Position numbers and translations under genes: made by a program. From Christiangramia salexigens (lineage in GTDB: Bacteria > Bacteroidota > Bacteroidia > Flavobacteriales > Flavobacteriaceae): a stretch of 64,000 bases of DNA. Position 1 is the first letter of the stretch. The number at the start of each line of letters is the position of its first letter. The stretch spans positions 2,576,501 through 2,640,500 of the forward strand of contig NZ_CP018153.1 in assembly GCF_001889005.1 (NCBI RefSeq), written 5' to 3'. A model generated the notes under the pieces. That model was given only the letters and a program-made list of their open reading frames with translations, made no database searches and was not told the DNA's origin. Positions 18,743 to 27,684 of the stretch are shown piece after piece.

Positions 18743-19885
18743 ATGGATAAACGCAAGATCATTCTTTCTGCACTGGGCATATTGCTCATCGTTGCTGCTT
18801 TCTTTGGAGCAAAGCTTATTATAGACAGCAATGTCAAGAAAAAACCACCGGTCACCAAGACGGTAAAAAGTGTCTTTATAGATACGGTGCAAAACCAAAA
18901 AGTGCCTATCGTGGTGCCGGCAAATGGAAATATCACGGCCCTTCATCGAATGGAGCTCTATTCTGAAGTACAGGGAATTTTTAGGTATAGCAGTGAGGAT
19001 TTCAGACCGGGCCAGAAGTTTAGAAAAGGCCAGGTGTTACTTAGTATAGATTCCGAAGAATATAAGGCGAGCGTACAATCGGCTAAAAGTGAACTTTACA
19101 ACAATATTACTTCAATAATGCCCGATCTTAGGTTAGATTACCCGGATGCTTTTGGGAAATGGGAAACTTACCTTAAGAATTTCGATATAAATAAATCAGT
19201 TCCAAAATTGCCGGAAACCACAAGCCAGCAGGAACAGTATTTTATTACCGGAAGAGGTATCGTTTCGGCATACTATCGCGTTAAGAACCTGGAGGAGAGA
19301 CTTGGAAAATATAGTATTGTAGCCCCGTATAACGGAATCCTTACTGAAGCCCTTGTGAATAAAGGAACGCTAATAAGACCCGGTCAGAAATTAGGTGAAT
19401 TTATAGACCCAAGTGTTTATGAACTTGAGGTTTCTATTGCGAAGAAATTTGGTGATCTTCTGGAAATTGGTAAAAAAGTAAAGTTAACCAATCTTGAGGG
19501 ATCCAAAAGTTACGAGGGAACGGTTAGCCGAATCAATGGAAAAGTGAATGCTGAAACACAAAGCATCAAGGTGTTTATAAAGGTTCAAAATTCAGATCTT
19601 AGCGAAGGAATGTATCTGGAAGCTAAACTGGATGCTAAAGATGAAGAAAATGCCATAGAGATCCCGAGAGAGCTTTTGGTGGAAAGATCTAAAGTCTTTG
19701 TAGTGCAGGATAGCACCCTGAATCTTGTGAACGTGGAACCTGTGTATTTTACAAATAATACAGTGATCATAAAAGGCCTTGAGAACGGGACTAAAATTCT
19801 TTCTGCCAATGTTCCGGGAGCTTATTCTGGAATGCTTGTAAAGATCGAAGGTCAGAAGGATCTTCTTAAAAAGGACAGGTCTTGA
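18743..19885 (+). CDS. RND efflux periplasmic adaptor (membrane fusion protein)
   Basis: The 380-residue protein has one N-terminal membrane anchor (residues 6-24) and the lipoyl/barrel-sandwich layout of HlyD-family adaptors: VPANGNITALHRMELYSEV, then a helical hairpin, then IVAPYNGILTEALVNKGTLI and beta-barrel modules. It links the inner-membrane pump to the TolC-type channel encoded two genes downstream. The stop codon overlaps the pump start (TTGA overlap), so translation is coupled. Confidence 0.9.
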   Translation: MDKRKIILSALGILLIVAAFFGAKLIIDSNVKKKPPVTKTVKSVFIDTVQNQKVPIVVPANGNITALHRMELYSEVQGIFRYSSEDFRPGQKFRKGQVLLSIDSEEYKASVQSAKSELYNNITSIMPDLRLDYPDAFGKWETYLKNFDINKSVPKLPETTSQQEQYFITGRGIVSAYYRVKNLEERLGKYSIVAPYNGILTEALVNKGTLIRPGQKLGEFIDPSVYELEVSIAKKFGDLLEIGKKVKLTNLEGSKSYEGTVSRINGKVNAETQSIKVFIKVQNSDLSEGMYLEAKLDAKDEENAIEIPRELLVERSKVFVVQDSTLNLVNVEPVYFTNNTVIIKGLENGTKILSANVPGAYSGMLVKIEGQKDLLKKDRS

Positions 19886-22800
19886 GAAATCTAATCAATT
19901 ATTTTATCAAGTATGGGGTAGCGGTTAATGTCGTTATCTTAGCCTTTGCCATTTTTGGAGTGATAGGAGTGATGAATATGAAATCTTCATATTTCCCACT
20001 TCAGGAATCAAGAATAATAAATATTAGCATTGCCTACCCAGGTTCTGCTCCAGAAGAGATCGAGGAAGGGATCATTCTGAAAATTGAGGATAATCTGAAG
20101 GGTCTTGAGGGAATAGATCGTGTAACCTCTGTTGCAAGAGAGAGTGGTGGCTCGATCACCGTGGAGATTGAAAGAGGGGAGAATATAGATGCGATGCTTA
20201 CCGAGGTTAAAAATGCGGTAGATCGTGTGCCTACATTTCCTGGTGGAATGGAACCTCTTGTGGTTTCTAAACAGGAATTCGTAAGAGAGACTATCAATTT
20301 TGCCGTGAGCGGTGAAAATGTACCCCTGGCAACTTTAAAAAGGATAAGTCAGCAGATCGAGAATGACCTCAGGCTTTTTGATGGGGTATCTCAAATTAGT
20401 ATATCCGGTTTTCCGCAGGAAGAGATCGAGATCGCTGTTAGCGAAAATGATCTTTTGGCCTATAACCTGAGCTTTGAGCAGGTAGCCAATGCAGTACGAA
20501 ATTCCAATATCCTTTCTACGGGCGGAACCATTAAAACCGATGCTGAAGATTATCTTATTAGGGCTAACAACCGTGCATATTATGCCGACGCCCTGAATGA
20601 TATTGTGCTTAAATCCAATGCTACGGGAGAGATCATCAGACTTGGCGATATCGCAGTGGTAAAGGATCAGTTTTCAGAAACTCCTAATGCGCTTTACTTT
20701 AACGGTAATGTTGCCGTAAACGTCTCGATTAGTAATACCAATAGCGAGGATCTGCTTTTTACAGCCGAAAAAGTAAATGAATATATAGAAGAATTTAATC
20801 AGAAGAACAGTAATGTACAGATCAATGTAGTTAGTGATGCTTCTATTACATTAGGTCAGAGAACACAATTACTTGTGGAAAACGGCTTGATGGGGATGCT
20901 TCTGGTACTTTTCTTTCTTTCCCTGTTCCTGAATACAAGACTGGCCTTTTGGGTGGCTTTTGGGCTTCCGGTGGCCTTTCTTGGGATGTTCATTTTTGCG
21001 GGATCCATGGGGGTTACGATAAACGTATTATCTCTTTTCGGGATGATCATTGTGATTGGAATTCTGGTGGATGACGGGATTGTGATCTCAGAAAATATCT
21101 ATCAGCATTCCGAAATGGGCAAAAGTCCTATTAAGGCTGCCCTTGATGGAACCATGGAAGTGGTGCCTCCAATTCTATCTGCCATTATAACCACAGTTCT
21201 TGCTTTTTCAACTTTCCTGTTCCTGGACAGCCGAATAGGTGAATTCTTTGGTGAGGTATCTACGGTGGTAATTTTAACCCTTGTAATTTCTTTGGTGGAA
21301 GCTCTTTTAATACTTCCGGCACATATTGCACATTCCAAAGCTTTAAGAAGAAAAGACCCGAATGCTGCTCCTAAAAAAGGCATTGCAGGCTTTTTTGAAA
21401 AGATGCGTGTCATCAATAAATTTGGAGACAAGGTAATGACATATATGAGGGACAATATCTACAGTCCCATATTAAGATTTGTTCTAAGTCAGCAGATACT
21501 TGCATTTGGAGTTTTAGCCATGGTGCTCATACTTACAATAGGAGCAATTGGCGGGAATATAATTCGGGTGACTTTATTCCCTAGTATTGCCAGTGACCGG
21601 GTGAGTATAGACCTGTTAATGCCTGAAGGAGTAAATCCTGCCAGAACAGATTCTATTATTTCTATGGTAGAAGCAGCGGCATGGAGAGTAAATGATGATT
21701 TTACAGAAAGGCAGACAGGAAACAAGCAGGTAGTAGAAAATATTGTAAAAAGGGTTGGACCCGGAAACAACAAAGCTTCTTTACAGGTGAATTTACTGCC
21801 GGGGGAAGAAAGGGATTTTGGATCACCTGAAATTACCAATGCTATTCGGGATGAAGTAGGACCGGTATTTGGGGTTGAGAATCTCACGTTTGGATCTGGA
21901 GGAAATTTTGGAGGCAGCCCGGTTGCGGTTTCGCTATTAGGAAATAACCTCGATGAACTTGAAGCGGCTAAAGAAGAATTAAAACAAACTCTTGAGAACA
22001 ACTCTCTGCTAAAGGATGTTACAGATAATGATCCTAAAGGGATTAAGGAGATCAATGTAAAACTGAAAGACAATGCCTATGCTCTGGGGCTTGACCTTGG
22101 CGAAGTGATGCGACAAATAAGAAATGGATTCTTTGGAGCGCAGGCACAACGATTCCAGAGGGGGCAGGATGAGATTCGTGTTTGGGTTAGATATAATCTT
22201 GAGAACAGATCTTCCATTAACGATCTTGATGAAATGAGGCTTGTAACTCCATCTGGTTCTCGTGTTCCATTTGATGAGATCGCAAATTATGAGATTGTAA
22301 GAGGAACTGAATCCATTAGTCATCTGGACGGGATGAGAGAGATAAGAGTCTCTGCAGATATGGAGGATCCCAATGGTAGTTCAACCGAAATTCTGGAAGA
22401 TATCCGGGCAAACGTAATGCCACCGATTTTAGATAAATATCCAAGTATTACGGTGTCTTTTGAAGGACAAAACAGAGAAGCTGGAAAATTAACTTCATCT
22501 GGAGCAAAAGTGCTTCCTATAATTTTCTTCCTTATCTATGCTACCATAGCCTTTACTTTCAGAAGTTACAGTCAGCCATTATTATTAATGATCATGATAC
22601 CTTTCAGTATTATTGGGGTAGCATGGGGACACTGGTTCCATGACTTTCCGATAAATGTACTTTCTGCATTGGGTATAATAGCTCTGGTGGGAATTATGGT
22701 GAATGACGGGCTGGTGTTAATTGGAAAATATAATAGTTTCCTTAGGGAAGGTATGGATTTTAAACAAGCACTTTACGAAGCTGGAAGATCGAGGTTTAGA

Positions 22801-23085
22801 GCGATATTCTTAACCTCACTTACTACCATAGCAGGTCTGGCCCCATTGCTTTTTGAAGGGAGCAGACAGGCTCAGTTCCTGAAGCCAATGGCGATATCCA
22901 TCTCTTATGGAATTGCTGTTGCAACGGTTTTAACCCTACTTCTGTTGCCATTGCTATTATCTCTCAGCAACAGTGCGAAAGTTACAGGAAGATGGCTTAC
23001 AACCGGTGAGAAGCCAAGTAAGGAAGAGATGGAGCGAGCTATAAAAGAGAAAAAAGAAGCAGAAGCGCATGAAAATATTACTTAG
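19882..23085 (+). CDS. RND-family efflux pump permease
   Basis: The 1067-residue protein has the AcrB-type plan: helix 1, a large periplasmic loop, helices 2-6, a second loop and helices 7-12. GILVDDGIVISENIYQ in helix 4 carries the acidic proton-relay pair, and GIMVNDGLVLIGKYN marks the second half. Translation starts at TTG within the TTGA overlap with the adaptor gene; the next ATG would remove the first helix. Such pumps expel drugs, detergents or metals using the proton gradient. The signature here is of the multidrug/hydrophobe type, but the substrate is not predictable. Confidence 0.93.
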   Translation: MRNLINYFIKYGVAVNVVILAFAIFGVIGVMNMKSSYFPLQESRIINISIAYPGSAPEEIEEGIILKIEDNLKGLEGIDRVTSVARESGGSITVEIERGENIDAMLTEVKNAVDRVPTFPGGMEPLVVSKQEFVRETINFAVSGENVPLATLKRISQQIENDLRLFDGVSQISISGFPQEEIEIAVSENDLLAYNLSFEQVANAVRNSNILSTGGTIKTDAEDYLIRANNRAYYADALNDIVLKSNATGEIIRLGDIAVVKDQFSETPNALYFNGNVAVNVSISNTNSEDLLFTAEKVNEYIEEFNQKNSNVQINVVSDASITLGQRTQLLVENGLMGMLLVLFFLSLFLNTRLAFWVAFGLPVAFLGMFIFAGSMGVTINVLSLFGMIIVIGILVDDGIVISENIYQHSEMGKSPIKAALDGTMEVVPPILSAIITTVLAFSTFLFLDSRIGEFFGEVSTVVILTLVISLVEALLILPAHIAHSKALRRKDPNAAPKKGIAGFFEKMRVINKFGDKVMTYMRDNIYSPILRFVLSQQILAFGVLAMVLILTIGAIGGNIIRVTLFPSIASDRVSIDLLMPEGVNPARTDSIISMVEAAAWRVNDDFTERQTGNKQVVENIVKRVGPGNNKASLQVNLLPGEERDFGSPEITNAIRDEVGPVFGVENLTFGSGGNFGGSPVAVSLLGNNLDELEAAKEELKQTLENNSLLKDVTDNDPKGIKEINVKLKDNAYALGLDLGEVMRQIRNGFFGAQAQRFQRGQDEIRVWVRYNLENRSSINDLDEMRLVTPSGSRVPFDEIANYEIVRGTESISHLDGMREIRVSADMEDPNGSSTEILEDIRANVMPPILDKYPSITVSFEGQNREAGKLTSSGAKVLPIIFFLIYATIAFTFRSYSQPLLLMIMIPFSIIGVAWGHWFHDFPINVLSALGIIALVGIMVNDGLVLIGKYNSFLREGMDFKQALYEAGRSRFRAIFLTSLTTIAGLAPLLFEGSRQAQFLKPMAISISYGIAVATVLTLLLLPLLLSLSNSAKVTGRWLTTGEKPSKEEMERAIKEKKEAEAHENIT

Positions 23086-24397
23086 GTTCATTCTAATACT
23101 TGTTGTTTGTATCCCATTTACAGGAAGCGCTCAACAGGTTCTCAGTAAAAATGAGGTGATCGCAAGAGCTCTGGAGGAGAATTTTGGGATCAGACTCGCT
23201 AATAATGCGGTAGAAATTGCAGAAAACAATCAGAGCATTTATAACAGCGGTTACTTACCTTCTTTAACCGGACTTGCCGGTACTAATTATGATCTTAATG
23301 ATAGGGTAACCGATCCTGAAGGAGGGGAGAGATTCGAACAGCAGGATGTTGAAAGCAATCGTTATAATGCTTCACTTAATCTGGATTATACTTTATTTGA
23401 TGGCTTAGGACGACATTACAATTACAAAAGCTTAAAGGAGCAGTATGATCTGTCTGAACTCGAAGCACGGGAGACTGTTGAAAGAAGTATTCTGGAGATC
23501 ATGAGTGTGTATTATGAGATCGCCAGGCTTTCAGAGAATATGGATGTACTGAAAGAAACTATGCAGATCTCAAGAGAAAGGCTTACAAGGGCTAAATATC
23601 AATTTGAATATGGACAAGCAAACAACCTTGTGGTTCTCAATGCCCGCGTGGATGTGAATAGAGATAGTGTAGCGCTTATTGAAACCAAGCAACAACTTGT
23701 TAATACCAAAAGAGACCTGAACGTTTTGCTTAACAGGCAAATAGATGCTAATGAATTTAAGGTGGATACAAGTGTTAATTTTATACCAGAGCTTGTAATT
23801 GATAGTTATGTTGAGAAAGCTGAATTAAATAATGTATCCCTGCTGCAGATCGAAAAAAGCCTTGTAATAAGCGATTATGATCTTAAGATAAGCAAGTCCG
23901 GGTACTTGCCTAGTCTAGGTTTAAGTGGTTCCTATGGGTGGAATAGAAACCGAAGTGCTGCCTCTGCATTTTTTCCAGGCTCTACAACTACAACCGATGG
24001 CTTCTCTGCGGGAATAAACCTAGTATGGAATATATTTGATAGTGGGCGGACTCATGTGCAGGTGGAGAATGCTAAGGTGAGGTACTCAAATCAGCAGATT
24101 TTGAGGGAGCAGTTGAAGCAAGAGGTTAGGCGTGATATAGCCAATGCTCTTGGGAATTATCAGAACAAGTTATATGTACTGGAAGTTCAGCAGGAGAATG
24201 TAGATACGAATCTTGATAATTTCAGCAGATCCGAGGAGCAATATAAGCTTGGAAGAATCACCTCTATCGAATTCAGACAGGCGCAAATTAATTTGCTGGA
24301 CGCCCGTACGAGTCTAAACCTTGCTAAGTACGACGCGAAACTTGCTGAACTGCAATTGCTTCAGCTTACCGGTCAATTATTAAATGTAGAAATTTAA
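23069..24397 (+). CDS. TolC-family outer membrane efflux protein
   Basis: The 442-residue protein has a signal peptide (ending near TGSAQQ) and two similar halves rich in long helices with short beta segments (SGYLPSL occurs near residues 62 and 273), the internal duplication typical of TolC. It provides the outer-membrane duct for the RND pump. Its start overlaps the pump gene by 17 nt, so the three genes form one operon. A lipobox is absent. Confidence 0.92.
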   Translation: MKILLRFILILVVCIPFTGSAQQVLSKNEVIARALEENFGIRLANNAVEIAENNQSIYNSGYLPSLTGLAGTNYDLNDRVTDPEGGERFEQQDVESNRYNASLNLDYTLFDGLGRHYNYKSLKEQYDLSELEARETVERSILEIMSVYYEIARLSENMDVLKETMQISRERLTRAKYQFEYGQANNLVVLNARVDVNRDSVALIETKQQLVNTKRDLNVLLNRQIDANEFKVDTSVNFIPELVIDSYVEKAELNNVSLLQIEKSLVISDYDLKISKSGYLPSLGLSGSYGWNRNRSAASAFFPGSTTTTDGFSAGINLVWNIFDSGRTHVQVENAKVRYSNQQILREQLKQEVRRDIANALGNYQNKLYVLEVQQENVDTNLDNFSRSEEQYKLGRITSIEFRQAQINLLDARTSLNLAKYDAKLAELQLLQLTGQLLNVEI

Positions 24398-24401
24398 ACA
24401 A

Positions 24402-24584
24402 ATGCTAGAACACTTCTTTCAATGTCCGTATTGCTGGGCAGAGGTTTCAGTATTGTTGGATCCTTCAGTATATGAACAAACTTATATTGAGGATTGTGAA
24501 GTTTGCTGCAGACCAATAGAGTTTAGGGTGAGCTTTGAGAACGCTGAGCTCATAGGGTTTGAGGCTAATTGTATAGGTCAATAA
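24402..24584 (+). CDS. CPXCG motif-containing cysteine-rich small protein
   Basis: The 60-residue protein carries CPYCWAEV near residue 8 and CEVCCRPIEF near residue 36, a pair of CxxC knuckles likely binding one zinc. The pattern FxCPYC...D...YxEDCEVCCRPI is that of the small CPXCG family found in many proteobacteria and Bacteroidota. Function is unknown. It starts 4 nt after the TolC-family stop and is probably at the end of that operon. Confidence 0.8.
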   Translation: MLEHFFQCPYCWAEVSVLLDPSVYEQTYIEDCEVCCRPIEFRVSFENAELIGFEANCIGQ

Positions 24585-24643
24585 AATGTGAGGAAGTAGA
24601 ATTGAATAAAAAGAAGTAAATTTAAACCACATCTGATTATTCA

Positions 24644-24997
24644 ATGATCTCTAAATTTGAACTCGCAAGCCATGTTATTGGCATTTTGGTAAGTGAAGAT
24701 ATTACTTCAAAAAATATAGATGAGATCCATCTATTGATCCGGGAAGGTTTATCCGAGCAAAAACAGATCAATCTCTTTGTAAAAATAAAGTCAGATTGCA
24801 AAATTAGTGCAGCTGCACTTCTAAAAGATCTCGAATTTAAAATTCAGTACGCTTCTAAATTTAATAAGATGGCCATCGTCACAGAGATTAAATGGTTTCG
24901 CAAATTAATGTCAGTCAAGGAGTTATTTGTAGATGCAGATATTAGAACCTTTAAGCATGCTGAACGGCTGGATGCGATGAACTGGATTTCTGAATAA
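24644..24997 (+). CDS. SpoIIAA-like (STAS fold) protein
   Basis: The 117-residue protein resembles the SpoIIAA-like family (DUF3478): an N-terminal VIGILVSEDITSKNIDEIH, a central FVKIKSDCKISAAALLKDLEF segment, and a C-terminal VDADIRTFKHAERLDAMNWI, which is the most typical part. These are cytoplasmic STAS-fold proteins, and some structures suggest lipid or small-molecule binding. No anti-sigma partner is encoded nearby. Confidence 0.7.
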   Translation: MISKFELASHVIGILVSEDITSKNIDEIHLLIREGLSEQKQINLFVKIKSDCKISAAALLKDLEFKIQYASKFNKMAIVTEIKWFRKLMSVKELFVDADIRTFKHAERLDAMNWISE

Positions 24998-25011
24998 TTT
25001 TTTTAAAAATG

Positions 25012-25044
25012 TTTGGTAGAATCCTTTTTTCTGTCTTATATTTG
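25012..25044 (+). promoter_or_regulatory. Promoter of the initiator tRNA
   Basis: TTTG at 25012-25015 (-33) and TATATTTG at 25037-25044 (-7, TAnnTTTG) are separated by 21 nt and lie 11 nt before the tRNA 5' end. This is a good match to the Bacteroidota sigma-ABfr promoter. Confidence 0.75.
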
Positions 25045-25055
25045 CCGTCCGATAG

Positions 25056-25128
<73 letters not shown>

Positions 25129-25136
25129 CTAATTAG

Positions 25137-25165
25137 AAACCACCTTTTTAAAGGTGGTTTTTGTT
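25137..25165 (+). terminator. Terminator behind tRNA-fMet
   Basis: AACCACCTTT and AAAGGTGGTT form a stem with a tiny loop followed by a T-rich tract. The same hairpin recurs at 26431-26457, behind the lipoprotein gene, so this is a duplicated segment. Confidence 0.85.
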
Positions 25166-25173
25166 TTATAAAA

Positions 25174-25212
25174 TCACTGGTTCGCCCTATGCTTCGGAGC
25201 TGTTCCCGGCTA
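25174..25212 (+). repeat. Degenerate copy of the tRNA-fMet 3' end with hairpin insert
   Basis: The first 11 nt (TCACTGGTTCG) are identical to the T-arm start of the tRNA at 25102-25112, and the end GTTCCCGGCTA matches GTTCCCGCTA of its acceptor arm with one extra G. Between them the tRNA T-loop part is replaced by a GC-rich segment with the core CCCTATGCTTCGGAGC. The same core, in the form CCCCGATGCTTCGGGG, occupies the same place in the tRNA-Phe copies at 57839-57875 and 58210-58246. Confidence 0.8.
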
Positions 25213-25273
25213 TATTAAGAAGGCCTTTCAGGAATATTTTTTAACCTTAAGTTCTGATTAACAGTATTTTAGT

Positions 25274-25281
25274 TATATTTG
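25274..25281 (+). promoter_or_regulatory. -7 element for the TSP3 lipoprotein gene
   Basis: TATATTTG fits TAnnTTTG about 95 nt before the start codon at 25376. No clear -33 TTG stands at the expected distance. Confidence 0.5.
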
Positions 25282-25375
25282 TATTCTTCCCTACACTCCC
25301 TTAACTCTAAGAGGGATATACCACCAAAACAGTTTTAGCTATTAATCAAATAATTAATAATTAAAACCATTTATT

Positions 25376-26362
25376 ATGAAAAATTTAAAATTTTTATCGC
25401 TGTTAACGTGTATTACTTTTTTTTTAAGTGGGTGCCAGATTGAGGAGTTAACTAAAGGGACAGAAAAAATTCATTCGGCAGATTTATCTTCTGCTATAAC
25501 TAGTTATGAATGTAGGAATGTTTCATTTAGCGATTATTCTACCGGGACCCTTCCAGAATCATTTTCAAATCAGAATGAAGTGGAAATTAAGACAGGAACA
25601 AATGCATCGGTAGGTTATGTAAGAGTAAATTTGATAGCAGATTGGGTGAATTGTGGGGCTTACACCAAGAGTTTAGGAACTTCTACAGAGGCGACTTCAA
25701 TTCTGCTGAATTTTTCCGATGAAATTGTCTATTTCAATGTGGATTTACTTAGTGTTGGATGGCAAACTTCAAAAATTACATTGACTGCATATTCAGATTT
25801 AGATAGTCAAGGTTCAATTATTCAAACTATTTCGACACCCGATTTAGTAGGTTTTTACTCTTGTTCTGAACTTACTCTTGAAGCAGAGGGGATGAGGTCT
25901 ATTGAAATTACTAGCTCTGGGGACCATCCTAATAATGCAAAATTACTCGAAATTAATTATTGTACCAATCCGGATTCTGATGATGACGGAATTTTGGATA
26001 ATGAGGATAACTGTCCGGAAGATTATAATGAGAGTCAATCCGATTTCGACGGAGATGGAATTGGAGATGTCTGTGATGATGACGATGATAATGATAATAT
26101 AGTGGATAGTTTGGATGGAGCTCCTAAATCAAATACTGAAGAAATAATTAATATTGGAGGATGCGATACTGGTATCTCAAATCAATTATATGAACGAGGA
26201 CTTTTTTTGTCTGATTTAATTGATGAATTAGAGTCTGGAGAATATAAAAATTTGGGACAGGAGGTTCGTTCTTTTGCCGAATTGACTAATAATTGGGTTA
26301 GAAGCGGTATCATTACCGCTGAGGATAGAAAATCTATTTTATCTTGTGTAGTAAACGAATAA
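25376..26362 (+). CDS. Lipoprotein with thrombospondin type 3 calcium-binding repeats
   Basis: The 328-residue protein has a signal peptide with lipobox FLSGC (Cys about residue 20). A beta-rich domain (residues about 40-195) is rich in Ser/Thr and may be a sugar-binding or jelly-roll module. Near residues 200-240 are calcium-binding repeats of TSP type 3 form (DSDDDGILDNEDNCPE, DFDGDGIGDVCDDDDD). A short helical C-terminal domain ends with a cysteine pair. It is probably a surface or periplasmic lipoprotein. It lies between duplicated terminator/tRNA-end segments, so it may be cargo of an insertion behind the tRNA. Its lower GC relative to housekeeping genes fits that, but I did not compute it. 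Confidence 0.8.
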   Translation: MKNLKFLSLLTCITFFLSGCQIEELTKGTEKIHSADLSSAITSYECRNVSFSDYSTGTLPESFSNQNEVEIKTGTNASVGYVRVNLIADWVNCGAYTKSLGTSTEATSILLNFSDEIVYFNVDLLSVGWQTSKITLTAYSDLDSQGSIIQTISTPDLVGFYSCSELTLEAEGMRSIEITSSGDHPNNAKLLEINYCTNPDSDDDGILDNEDNCPEDYNESQSDFDGDGIGDVCDDDDDNDNIVDSLDGAPKSNTEEIINIGGCDTGISNQLYERGLFLSDLIDELESGEYKNLGQEVRSFAELTNNWVRSGIITAEDRKSILSCVVNE

Positions 26363-26430
26363 TATGATAGGATGTTTAAGGTGAAATTTCAAAAATAGCT
26401 TAGAAGTGAATCAAAGCACTAATAAACAAA

Positions 26431-26457
26431 AAACCACCTTTTTTAAGGTGGTTTTTT
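26431..26457 (+). terminator. Second copy of the tRNA-fMet-type terminator
   Basis: AACCACCTT and AAGGTGGTT pair around a T-rich loop and are followed by TTTTTTG. It is nearly identical to the hairpin directly behind the tRNA (25137-25165). It terminates the lipoprotein gene and shows that a segment was duplicated. Confidence 0.8.
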
Positions 26458-26466
26458 GTTTTATGA

Positions 26467-26501
26467 GGTCACTTGTTCACCTGAGGTTCGGGGCAGTTCC
26501 C
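26467..26501 (+). repeat. Second, more decayed copy of the tRNA-fMet 3' end
   Basis: GGTCACTTGTTC (one mismatch to the tRNA T-arm) and CAGTTCCC (identical to the tRNA 3' side) flank ACCTGAGGTTCGGGG, a drifted form of the hairpin core in the copy at 25174. It stands 9 nt after the second terminator, the same order and spacing as terminator plus copy directly behind the tRNA. Confidence 0.65.
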
Positions 26502-26984
26502 ATTAATATAAATGCTAGCTGTAAATCGGCTGGCTTTATGTATGGTCACAGGTTTTTGGCGACAATAGAAAGTTGCCCATATGAAGTAATAAGGCCTTCT
26601 GTTAGTGGCCAGGTGTAAATAAATAAGATGAGTATTTCTATTAAGCCATGAACTTAACTGTATTAAGTCTGGTCCCCACTACATTCGCTTTTAGTTCCAC
26701 CTTTTGCTAACCGGCTGTTTGCATTCCAGGCTACATCCCTATTAGATCTGCCAGGCCATATTAGATTGTTTATTATACCGAAACAGGTATTGCCATTGGG
26801 GAGGATAATCCAAGCTCACAGTGTATTCTCTTTCAGTCTTTGTGCAACAAACACATTAATAATGTTGTTCAGATATTAAATAATCACCAGTAAAATTAAG
26901 TATTGTGTTTAAAAGTGCGTGTATAACCATTAAAACTTTAATGTTTTAAGAAAAATATCTAAATTACCTCATAAATATTTTATT
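26502..26984 (+). other. Gene-poor stretch behind the duplicated tRNA end
   Basis: There is no convincing gene here. A segment at 26669-26698 begins CTGGTCCCC and ends TAGTTCC, and can be aligned without gaps to the copy at 25178, but with many mismatches in the middle. It may be a third, strongly decayed tRNA-end copy or chance. The rest looks like degraded non-coding DNA. Confidence 0.4.
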
Positions 26985-27311
26985 ATGGGAAAATTTGAAA
27001 TCAAAAAAGACCGTTCAGGTCAATTCCGGTTTAATCTTAAAGCTGGGAACGGTCAGGTAATTTTAAGCAGTGAGGCTTATAAAACCAAGGCGTCCTGCGA
27101 TAATGGGATTGAGTCGGTAAAAAAGAACTCAACGTCAGATTCGAGGTTCGAGCGAAAAGAAACTGCAAGCGGTCATAGATTTAATTTAAAGGCTTCTAAC
27201 GGCCAGGTAATAGGTACAAGTGAAACTTATACCACTACAGCAGCGATGGAAAATGGTATTGCATCTGTAATGAAAAATGCGGCAGACGCCTCAATAGATG
27301 ATCAGTCTTAA
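26985..27311 (+). CDS. YegP-like protein with two DUF1508 repeats
   Basis: The 108-residue protein consists of two tandem DUF1508 modules. Each has the pattern FRFNLKAGNGQVILSSEAY or HRFNLKASNGQVIGTSETY, followed by an alternating Ala/Thr stretch and NGIESV or NGIASV. This is the typical doubled YegP fold. Function is unknown; it is a small cytoplasmic protein often seen among stress-responsive genes. It stands at the border of a patch of regulators and stress proteins. Confidence 0.88.
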   Translation: MGKFEIKKDRSGQFRFNLKAGNGQVILSSEAYKTKASCDNGIESVKKNSTSDSRFERKETASGHRFNLKASNGQVIGTSETYTTTAAMENGIASVMKNAADASIDDQS

Positions 27312-27333
27312 ATTATAATCTTAATGCATTTAT

Positions 27334-27369
27334 TTTATTGATAGCCGTTTAGTACCGGCTATCAATAAA
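27334..27369 (+). terminator. Long perfect hairpin behind the DUF1508 gene
   Basis: TTTATTGATAGCCG and its exact complement form a 14-bp stem with an 8-nt loop, starting 22 nt after the stop codon. No T-run follows on either strand, so it is either a weak terminator or an mRNA 3'-end stabiliser. Confidence 0.6.
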
Positions 27370-27570
27370 TGTTTAATATAACTTCAGCTAACACTTATAG
27401 AGAGGTGTTTGCCGAACTGTATTATACGTTTAAAATAAAATTGTATATTTAAATATTGTTAGCCACTCCCCACTTCGCAATAGGCTCAATAATTTTGTTT
27501 TACTCTTACCCCCGATGATTTTAGGTAATGCCTGCTTTTGGTGATTAACTAATAATTAATTCTATTGATT

Positions 27571-27663
27571 ATGGGGTCAGATTCTAATACAGAGGATTTA
27601 ATACGAGCAATCATTTTTTTCGTAAGTCTGATAATGATCTCTTATATAGCTGTTTTCAGCTAA
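27571..27663 (+). CDS. Possible 30-residue single-helix membrane peptide
   Basis: An ATG opens a 30-codon frame: MGSDSNTEDLIRAIIFFVSL followed by IMISYIAVFS. It has an acidic N-terminus and one strongly hydrophobic segment long enough to span the membrane. An AT-rich leader precedes it; there is no clear Shine-Dalgarno, as is usual in this phylum. It is the only coding candidate in 27312-27684. It could be a chance frame. Confidence 0.3.
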   Translation: MGSDSNTEDLIRAIIFFVSLIMISYIAVFS

Positions 27664-27684
27664 TACCGGATCATTTAAAAAGCT

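Noticed and set aside
26406..26618. 70-residue frame across the second terminator and tRNA-end copy
   Set aside because: It runs through a terminator hairpin and decayed tRNA sequence; no protein-like features.
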